DNA of 7,538 nt from positions 1 to 7,538 of the forward strand of contig JAYSLY010000035.1 in assembly GCA_043725085.1 (NCBI GenBank). Direction: 5' to 3'. The position numbers and the translations under genes are program-made. The notes under the pieces are model-generated. The model saw only the letters and a program-made list of their open reading frames with translations. It was not told the origin of the DNA and searched no databases. This stretch comes from UBA9630 sp043725085 (GTDB lineage Bacteria; Patescibacteriota; Minisyncoccia; Moranbacterales; UBA2206). Numbering within the stretch: the first letter of the stretch is position 1; every line of letters begins with the position of its first letter. Shown here one piece after another: positions 1 to 5,092 of this stretch.

Positions 1-2
1 TC

Positions 3-176
3 AACTATGTCCCATGTCCAACAGGCAAAACTTGTCAGAATTGCAAATGTGTCACCGATACCGGCAACACCTGCAAACCGGATGACCCGGACTGTGCTGC
101 ACACACTTGCAATGATGTCTACTGTTCTGATGGTTGCAATCGGATCAAGGGGACGAAAGGTTGTAGCGGGAAGTAA
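3..176 (+). CDS. C-terminal fragment of a Cys-rich, probably secreted protein (5' end outside window)
   Basis: The frame starting at base 3 is open from the window edge to a TAA at 174-176, giving 57 residues with no start needed. Ten of them are cysteines (fragment positions 5, 11, 14, 16, 24, 31, 36, 41, 45, 54), mixed with Gly, Asn, Asp and Thr. This composition is typical of disulfide-rich extracellular tails and would not be expected from a shadow frame. The end carries C-x4-C-x3-C-x8-C (TCNDVYCSDGC and onwards). The same C-x4-C-x3-C spacing occurs in the tail of the secreted protein at 1074-3284 (TCSNFDCTGFC), which supports both the frame and a related protein. Function is unknown; I infer a surface or secreted protein. 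A Met-initiated frame at 7-213 overlaps it but has no such pattern. No terminator is evident after the stop. Confidence 0.72.
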   Translation, partial: NYVPCPTGKTCQNCKCVTDTGNTCKPDDPDCAAHTCNDVYCSDGCNRIKGTKGCSGK

Positions 177-206
177 AAAAAAGAAAAAGACGGTTTTGTT
201 TTGGAG

Positions 207-235
207 TGGATAATGTTTCTGATCTGTGGTAAGAT
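207..235 (+). promoter_or_regulatory. Candidate extended -10 promoter for the signal-peptidase-like gene
   Basis: TAAGAT at 230-235 is preceded by TGG at 227-229, forming an extended -10 (TGnTAAGAT). TGGATA at 207-212 matches the -35 consensus at 4 of 6 positions with a 17-bp spacer. Transcription would start near 242, leaving a leader of about 40 nt that is A-rich and lacks a Shine-Dalgarno site. A similar TGGTAAAAT element lies upstream of argS. This is a consensus match by eye only. Confidence 0.4.
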
Positions 236-281
236 ATTGATAGTAGAAACAAGCTAGATTAAAAGTTAATCAAAATAAAAA

Positions 282-1058
282 ATGAAAATCTTGTTCGTTT
301 GTTCACTTTTGGTCATTATTGTCACTCTTTTCCCTGTTGGAATTCTTTTTGCTTTTTGGGCAAAAAAAAGTACGCGAAGTGAAAGAAATCTTTGGTCCTA
401 CGCTAAGGCGCTAATCTTGACCGCGCTGATGATTTTTGCGTTTTTCTATCTGAGCTCTTTTTTTCTCTCGAAAACTTATGGTTTTGGTGTAGTGCTATTT
501 TTAACCCTTATTCTCTTAATAGCGCTTATGGCGGTGGTATACAAAAAAGGTTGGCATAAATATGAAAAAATGGCAATAATCTTTTGGGGAATTTTAGTTT
601 TTCCAGTTTGCATTTTTTTAAACTACTTTCTCTCTCTTTCCCAACCTTTTATAATAGCCGATGGGGGCATGGCGCCGACTTTTAATCGAGGAGATCTAGT
701 TTTTTGCCAGATAAACAGAAACCTGTTCGGAGGATATTCTAGGGGGGATGTGGTGATTTTTCCAGATCCTGACGGTGGAAGGAAAAATCTGATTAGAAAA
801 ATAGTTGGAACAGAAGGCGATAGTGTTGAAATAAATGATAGGCAATTTTTTGCAAATGGTCAGGCTATTAGAAATGTTCAGGCTAATGAATTAATCGCGC
901 CTACTGTTTTGAAAAAAGGTGAATATTTTGTGTTGGCAGAAGATGAGAATAATCGCTATGATTCAAAAACTTTTGGACCGATTAATGATAAGAATATTCT
1001 AATAAAAGTTTTGTTTAAGCTAAGTTGGTTAAAAAATGATAAACAAGGTAATCATTAA
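282..1058 (+). CDS. Membrane protein with a signal peptidase I-like (S26) domain lacking the catalytic dyad
   Basis: The 258-aa product has four hydrophobic segments (about 2-26, 40-62, 67-87, 97-120) followed by a C-terminal domain with the order of conserved boxes of type I signal peptidases. GGMAPTFNRGDLV (128-140) matches the SMxPTLxxGDxV box, RGDVVIFPDP (154-163) the GDVVxFxxP box, LIRKIVGTEGD (170-180) the YIKRVVGxPGD box, and FVLAEDENNRYDSKTFGP (216-233) the GDNxxxSxDSRxxGP box. In active enzymes a Ser precedes M130, but here it is Gly129. The catalytic Lys position is Arg172, with a Lys next to it. The GDN of the last box is AED and DSR is DSK. The fold is therefore probably kept, but classical Ser/Lys peptidase activity seems lost. 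Active family members cleave signal peptides of exported proteins outside the membrane. The next gene, 15 nt away, encodes a signal-peptide-bearing secreted protein, so I infer a role in its export or assembly. The ATG at 282 follows an A-rich leader, and no earlier in-frame start is better. Confidence 0.8.
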   Translation: MKILFVCSLLVIIVTLFPVGILFAFWAKKSTRSERNLWSYAKALILTALMIFAFFYLSSFFLSKTYGFGVVLFLTLILLIALMAVVYKKGWHKYEKMAIIFWGILVFPVCIFLNYFLSLSQPFIIADGGMAPTFNRGDLVFCQINRNLFGGYSRGDVVIFPDPDGGRKNLIRKIVGTEGDSVEINDRQFFANGQAIRNVQANELIAPTVLKKGEYFVLAEDENNRYDSKTFGPINDKNILIKVLFKLSWLKNDKQGNH

Positions 1059-1073
1059 AAAGCATGAAATTTT

Positions 1074-3284
1074 ATGTTTAATTCAAATATACGCATATCT
1101 TTGAAATTAGGATTATCCTTTTTGGTTTTAGCGGCTGGTGTGATTTTTGCGCAAAATAGTAAAGCAGAGGGTTGTGATTGTGGCGGTGGGCAAAAATGCG
1201 GTGGCTGCTTCCCTTTTAGCGGAGGCGATCCTTGCGATACATGGGCACCCGGATCGAGTTGTGACGGGAGTTGTTGTGTTTACACTACTTCCTATTGTTG
1301 GGAATTAATGGGCTGGAGCAGTGAATGCCCCGGTTCGGAAAATTATTGCACGTATATGTCCTACTATAACGCTTGTGGGACTTGCTGGGGAACAAAAAAC
1401 TGCGATAAACCTTTGTATGTTAACGGTTCTTGCGATTCCGGCGGAACTATTTCGCTTAGTTTTGATGGCGGATACACGACTACACGTTACTATGATGTGC
1501 GAATCGATGAAACATCCAATAATGGCTTACCGGGGGAAATAGACGGTTGGTATCTTTCCAATCCGCCGGATTTGATTTTAAATTGGTATCTCGGAAATAG
1601 TTATACCTACCAAGGAATTCCCGGCAAATACTATAATGTCTGGGTTCATCCATCCGGAACAAATATAAAAGCCAGTACAGGCTTCACTTGTCCACTTCCC
1701 ACCTGCAATCTTCCCTGGGGCGGAACAATCAATAGCGGTCAAAGTGCTACTGCTTATAGCACAGCTTCCGTTGCGTGCGGAGGAAGTTGTTCTAGCGAAA
1801 CCCGAAATTGCACCAATGGGGTGCTAAGCGGTTCCTATACTGTTTCTTCTTGCAGTGCCGCTGCTTGTCCGTTAGCCACTGCTTCTGTTTCAGTTTCTCC
1901 TAATCCCATGGCTTATGGCGGCAGTCCCAATTTTACTCTTTCTTCCACTAACGCTTATTATTGCCATGTCCTTATGGATGGAGTTTGGGATTGGAATGCT
2001 TCCGGATATTTCACTTCCGGCACATATTCTCCCGGAGCATTAACCTCTTCCGGGGTGCATAGTGCTTGGGCGTATTGTTATAATCGCGACTGGATCGGTT
2101 CCGGTTGGTCCACTACAAATTTTACTGTACTTCCTGCTCCCACCGCCACTCTTTCCGCTTCACCTACTTCTATTCCATACAACGGATCCTCTACTTTATC
2201 TTGGTCCACCACCGATGCCACTTCCTGCTGGGCTGATTGGTCCGGTTGGGTAGCGGTTAATGGTTCAGTTTCCACTGGGGCGCTCACGGCTAATAGAACG
2301 TATAATCTGACCTGCTATAATTCTGCAGGCTATTCACCCGGAACAAAAAGTGTGCTGGTTTCTGTTGTCGCTAACCCGACACTTTCTTTCTCGGGTGCCC
2401 CGCTTAATGTTACTAGCGGTACCACATCTACGCTTACTTGGTCAACAACTAATGCCACTTCTTGCTGGGGATCATCTTCGGATGGTTCTTGGAACGGTTG
2501 GAAGGCAGTTAGTAGCTCAGTTTCTACCGGAGCGCTCACAGCTAGCAGAACATACGGTCTGACTTGCTATAATAGTGTTGGAGTTTCGACTGGTACGCAA
2601 AATGTTTCAATCTCCGTAGTTCCCGTTCCCATGCTTACTTTTTCCGCATCCCCGACATTTATTGCTTCCAGTGGAGCTTCTGCCTTAACTTGGGTTACGA
2701 CCGGGGCTACTTCTTGCTGGGGATCATCCCTGGATGGTTCTTGGAATGGCTGGAAAACGAATACCGGAGGAACAGTGTCTACGGGCATTCTTAATACGCA
2801 ACAGACATACAGTTTGACGTGCTACAACAGTATTGGCGTTGCTACTGCGACGCAAAATGTGACGATTTCTATCCCTGCGCTTCCGACTATTTCTTTTAGT
2901 GCCATTCCTGATTCTATCACTCCTAACTCACCCTTTGCACTTACCTGGTCAACAACCGGCGCTACTTCTTGCACATCTGATTGGGCCGGAGGTGTGTCAG
3001 TCAATGGGTCGACTTCTATCAATAATCTTGGCTCATCAAAAACCTATAACCTTACTTGCTCTAATAGCGTGGGCGCTTCTGTGTCACAGAGTGCAAGCGT
3101 CTTTGTTTGTTCGCCTAGCCATACTTGTAGCAATTTTGATTGCACCGGATTTTGCGGTCCAAATCATAAAAATATTTGCGTACCTGTTTGTGGCTACGAT
3201 TGCGCGGCGAATAATAATGGTAATTGCGGAGTAACGTCGTGTCCTGCTTGTAACTCCGGAGGTTGGCGAGAGATTGCGCAGTAG
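1074..3284 (+). CDS. Secreted Cys-rich protein with tandem Ig-like modules
   Basis: The 736-aa product begins with a signal peptide: Arg7 and Lys11, a hydrophobic core at about 12-26, and probable cleavage after SKA (29-31). Then come a Cys-rich head (32-120, 15 Cys), an Fn3-like domain (about 111-206, ending NVWVHPSG...FTC), and a Cys-bearing module (211-260, starting CNLPWGGTINSGQS). Five Ig-like modules follow, at about 268-354, 355-434, 435-518, 519-603 and 604-681, and then a Cys-rich tail (about 679-736, 10 Cys). Modules 2-5 share TLTWSTTxATSC ... TYxLTCxNSxG, so each has one Cys pair (385/414, 464/498, 548/583, 633/662) placed to form an internal disulfide. There is no C-terminal membrane anchor, LPXTG motif or catalytic motif. 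It is likely an extracellular adhesin-like or structural surface protein, and the ligand is unknown. It is probably co-transcribed with the signal-peptidase-like gene and closed by the terminator at 3321-3370. An ATG at 1063 is followed by a stop after five codons, so 1074 is the start. No Shine-Dalgarno site is visible. Confidence 0.85.
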   Translation: MFNSNIRISLKLGLSFLVLAAGVIFAQNSKAEGCDCGGGQKCGGCFPFSGGDPCDTWAPGSSCDGSCCVYTTSYCWELMGWSSECPGSENYCTYMSYYNACGTCWGTKNCDKPLYVNGSCDSGGTISLSFDGGYTTTRYYDVRIDETSNNGLPGEIDGWYLSNPPDLILNWYLGNSYTYQGIPGKYYNVWVHPSGTNIKASTGFTCPLPTCNLPWGGTINSGQSATAYSTASVACGGSCSSETRNCTNGVLSGSYTVSSCSAAACPLATASVSVSPNPMAYGGSPNFTLSSTNAYYCHVLMDGVWDWNASGYFTSGTYSPGALTSSGVHSAWAYCYNRDWIGSGWSTTNFTVLPAPTATLSASPTSIPYNGSSTLSWSTTDATSCWADWSGWVAVNGSVSTGALTANRTYNLTCYNSAGYSPGTKSVLVSVVANPTLSFSGAPLNVTSGTTSTLTWSTTNATSCWGSSSDGSWNGWKAVSSSVSTGALTASRTYGLTCYNSVGVSTGTQNVSISVVPVPMLTFSASPTFIASSGASALTWVTTGATSCWGSSLDGSWNGWKTNTGGTVSTGILNTQQTYSLTCYNSIGVATATQNVTISIPALPTISFSAIPDSITPNSPFALTWSTTGATSCTSDWAGGVSVNGSTSINNLGSSKTYNLTCSNSVGASVSQSASVFVCSPSHTCSNFDCTGFCGPNHKNICVPVCGYDCAANNNGNCGVTSCPACNSGGWREIAQ
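2136..3116 (+). repeat. Four tandem Ig-like repeats of about 80 codons inside the secreted protein
   Basis: The units are at 2136-2375, 2376-2627, 2628-2882 and 2883-3116. Each encodes a Pro-started strand, a TLTWSTT-like strand, ATSC, a variable loop, S(V)STGxL, and TYxLTCxNSxG. The third and fourth modules of the protein also share a loop GSSxDGSWNGWK that is absent from the flanking two. At DNA level 2457-2504 and 2709-2756 match at 42 of 48 positions, with an 84-codon offset. A more divergent relative of the unit lies at 1875-2135. I infer growth by tandem duplication. Confidence 0.85.
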
Positions 3285-3320
3285 TTGAAATGCAGGCTTT
3301 GTCGATAATGCGTAAAAAAA

Positions 3321-3370
3321 GATAGCAAAAAAACATTCATTGATTTGAATGTTTTTTTGCTATCTGTTTT
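3321..3370 (+). terminator. Strong intrinsic terminator, possibly bidirectional
   Basis: A perfect 19-bp inverted repeat has arms at 3321-3339 (GATAGC-A7-CATTCA) and 3346-3364, with a 6-nt loop TTGATT. A3320-T3365 can add one more pair. The right arm is followed by TGTTTTTATTTT, and the left arm is preceded by seven A residues, so the structure has the U-tract needed on either strand. It lies 36 nt after the stop of the secreted-protein gene and before the argS promoters, separating the two transcription units. Confidence 0.88.
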
Positions 3371-3403
3371 TATTTTAGAGTATCATGGTTTGTGCGCTTA
3401 CTT

Positions 3404-3412
3404 TGGTAAAAT
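3404..3412 (+). promoter_or_regulatory. Candidate upstream argS promoter (extended -10)
   Basis: TGG at 3404-3406 followed by TAAAAT at 3407-3412 forms an extended -10 element closely resembling the one before the signal-peptidase-like gene (TGGTAAGAT). No convincing -35 lies 16-18 bp upstream. Transcription would start near 3419, giving a leader of about 60 nt. It competes with the better two-box promoter at 3441-3469. Confidence 0.35.
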
Positions 3413-3414
3413 CG

Positions 3415-3439
3415 AGAGCGACTGTTATGAGTCGGCTCT
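3415..3439. promoter_or_regulatory. Imperfect dyad abutting the downstream argS -35 box
   Basis: Arms AGAGCGACT (3415-3423) and AGTCGGCTCT (3430-3439) pair over 9 bp with a single bulged base and a 6-nt loop GTTATG. The dyad lies between the two candidate argS promoters, with one base between its end and the -35 box at 3441. A start from the upstream promoter would fall inside the left arm, so the dyad may act as a DNA site (operator) rather than an RNA hairpin. Function is inferred from position only. Confidence 0.4.
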
Positions 3440-3457
3440 ATTGATTTTATTGATTTT
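3440..3457. repeat. Tandem 9-bp direct repeat ATTGATTTT
   Basis: Two exact, adjacent copies of ATTGATTTT occupy 3440-3448 and 3449-3457. The first copy contains the -35 box of the downstream argS promoter, and the second fills most of its spacer. It may be chance AT-rich repetition or a small regulatory repeat. Confidence 0.6.
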
Positions 3458-3469
3458 CTGGCCTATACT
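3441..3469 (+). promoter_or_regulatory. argS promoter predicted to give a leaderless mRNA
   Basis: TTGATT (3441-3446) and TATACT (3464-3469) are separated by exactly 17 bp and match the housekeeping consensus at 4/6 and 5/6 positions. The expected start is about 3475-3478, and the argS ATG is at 3478. The message would then have essentially no 5' leader, which fits the absence of a Shine-Dalgarno site before this ATG. Confidence 0.6.
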
Positions 3470-3477
3470 GGCAATAT

Positions 3478-5058
3478 ATGCGAGAAATAATAGTTGAAAA
3501 ATTACGAAGTGTTTTTGGCCGGGTTTTCCCGGATTTTTCACTTTCTGATGGGGAAATAGAAATTAATTATCCGCCGGAAGAATTCGGGGATTATTCGACC
3601 AATCTGGCTTTGAAGATGGCAAAAAAAGTCGGGAAAAATCCGCGCGAAATTGCGGAACTTCTAAAGAATGAGCTGGAAAAAGATAATGCAGTCGAGCAAA
3701 TTTTTTCCAAGATTGAAACAGCCGGGGCGGGATTTTTGAATCTTAGTCTTTCTGGTGAGGCACGTGGATGTGAAATTGAAAAAATAAATTCTGCCGGCGG
3801 GGATTATGGCAATGCTCAGACGGGGAAAGGCAAAAAAATTCATCTGGATTTTGTCAGTGCCAATCCGACCGGACCGATCCATTTGGGCAATGGTCGGGGC
3901 GGTCCACTGGGAGATGGACTGGCCAATGTGCTCATAAAAAACGGTTATTCTGTTTGGCGGGAATATTATGTAAACGATTTTGGTAATCAAGTGAAAGTCT
4001 TGGGGCATTCAATCTTGAAAGACGAGGAGGCGCAATATCGTGGCGAATATATTGATGCGCTGGCCAAAAAAAACACCAAGACTGATCCGTTCGAAGTTGC
4101 AAAAGAAGCAGCGGGAATTATTGTGAAAGAATTGATTGCGCCGGCGATGGAAAATTTGGGGATTAAGTTTGATGGGTATTTTTGCGAAAGTGAACTTCAC
4201 AAAAGTGGGGAAGTGGAAAAAATGTTCGCACTTTTGGCAGAAAAAAATTTGTCGTTTGAGGAAGATGGTGCGGTGTGGTTTCGCGCAACAAAATTTGGCG
4301 ATGAAAAAGATCGTGTGATTAAAAAATCAACCGGCGAAGTGACCTACTTTGGTGGAGACATTGCCTACCATTTGAACAAACTTGGAACGCGAAAATTTGA
4401 TTTGGCGCTCGACATTTGGGGCGCTGATCACCACGGCGATGTAGTGCGCGTCAAAGGCGCGATGGAGGCGTTGGGATTTGGAGGAAGAGTGGAAATACTG
4501 CTTACGCAAAATCTGACTGTAATCAAAAACGGCGAGGAGTTCAAAATGTCCAAAAGAAAAGGACAATATATTTGCTTGGAAGATTTGATTGATGAGGTGG
4601 GGCGCGACGCCGTGCGCTTCATTTTTCTCTCCTACAGCGCCAATTCACCGATGATTTTTGATATTGATTTGGCGCGCGAAAAATCCAACAAAAATCCGGT
4701 CTTCTATGTGCAATATGCTTATGCGAGAATGGCGGGAATCCTAAGGAAGACGGAAAAAGAAGCGGACGCGAAGGCTGATTTTTCATTGCTCGTTGGCGAA
4801 AAAGAAATCAAGCTTATCCGTCATTTGACGCGCTTTCCAGATTTGATTGCAGAAATTGCGGGCAACTATGAAGCGCATCGGCTCACGCATTATGCGATAA
4901 GACTAGCGGACAAGTTTCATAGTTTCTATCACGCCTCGCGCATTTTGGGTGAAGAAGAAAATCTGGCAGCTGCAAGAAGAGAATTAGTCATGGCAACAAA
5001 AGTTGTTTTGGGTGAGACATTGAGACTGATTGGAGTTGGCGCGCCGGAGAAAATGTAG
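3478..5058 (+). CDS. argS: Arginyl-tRNA synthetase
   Basis: This cytoplasmic class Ia aminoacyl-tRNA synthetase joins arginine to tRNA-Arg using ATP and is essential for translation. The 526-aa product has the full family layout. The N-terminal additional domain spans about 1-90 (EFGDYSTNLALKMAKK, then GAGFLNL). The Rossmann catalytic core has the HIGH-type signature in ANPTGPIHLGNGRG (128-141; HLGN at 135-138) and YYVNDFGNQV (163-172). GADHHGD follows at 315-321, and the KMSK motif at 356-359 is in FKMSKRKG. The DALR-type anticodon-binding helical domain runs from about 405 to the end (FYVQYAYARM; C-terminus GAPEKM). Bacterial ArgS is commonly about 550-580 aa, so this is a compact but complete version with no broken motif. 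The ATG at 3478 is supported by the N-terminal domain starting at once and by the promoter placed just upstream. It probably heads an operon with the propeller gene 34 nt downstream. Confidence 0.97.
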   Translation: MREIIVEKLRSVFGRVFPDFSLSDGEIEINYPPEEFGDYSTNLALKMAKKVGKNPREIAELLKNELEKDNAVEQIFSKIETAGAGFLNLSLSGEARGCEIEKINSAGGDYGNAQTGKGKKIHLDFVSANPTGPIHLGNGRGGPLGDGLANVLIKNGYSVWREYYVNDFGNQVKVLGHSILKDEEAQYRGEYIDALAKKNTKTDPFEVAKEAAGIIVKELIAPAMENLGIKFDGYFCESELHKSGEVEKMFALLAEKNLSFEEDGAVWFRATKFGDEKDRVIKKSTGEVTYFGGDIAYHLNKLGTRKFDLALDIWGADHHGDVVRVKGAMEALGFGGRVEILLTQNLTVIKNGEEFKMSKRKGQYICLEDLIDEVGRDAVRFIFLSYSANSPMIFDIDLAREKSNKNPVFYVQYAYARMAGILRKTEKEADAKADFSLLVGEKEIKLIRHLTRFPDLIAEIAGNYEAHRLTHYAIRLADKFHSFYHASRILGEEENLAAARRELVMATKVVLGETLRLIGVGAPEKM

Positions 5059-5092
5059 AATAATACTAATAAAATATCTAAAAACAAATAAA

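Noticed and set aside
7..213. Met-initiated 68-codon frame at the left edge
   Set aside because: It overlaps the Cys-rich frame 3-176, which has a clear secreted-protein composition and a tail shared with the 736-aa protein. The 7-213 product has no recognisable motif and runs through the poly-A stretch.
2078..3022. Four mutually similar antisense frames (2078-2287, 2330-2539, 2567-2788, 2822-3022)
   Set aside because: They resemble each other only because each mirrors one of the tandem Ig-like repeats on the + strand. None has its own promoter or start signal, so they are shadows of the repeat array.
3285..3309. TTGAAA (3285-3290) and GATAAT (3304-3309) as a promoter
   Set aside because: The spacer is only 13 bp, and the site lies upstream of the strong terminator with no gene between.
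5056..5075. TAGAAT (5056-5061) or TAAAAT (5070-5075) as a -10 for the propeller gene
   Set aside because: No acceptable -35 lies 16-18 bp upstream of either; the region is simply AT-rich.
5030..5092. Longer start (TTG at 5030) for the propeller gene
   Set aside because: It would overlap the argS end by 29 nt and add a basic 21-residue extension. The ATG at 5093 gives a normal signal-anchor N-terminus.
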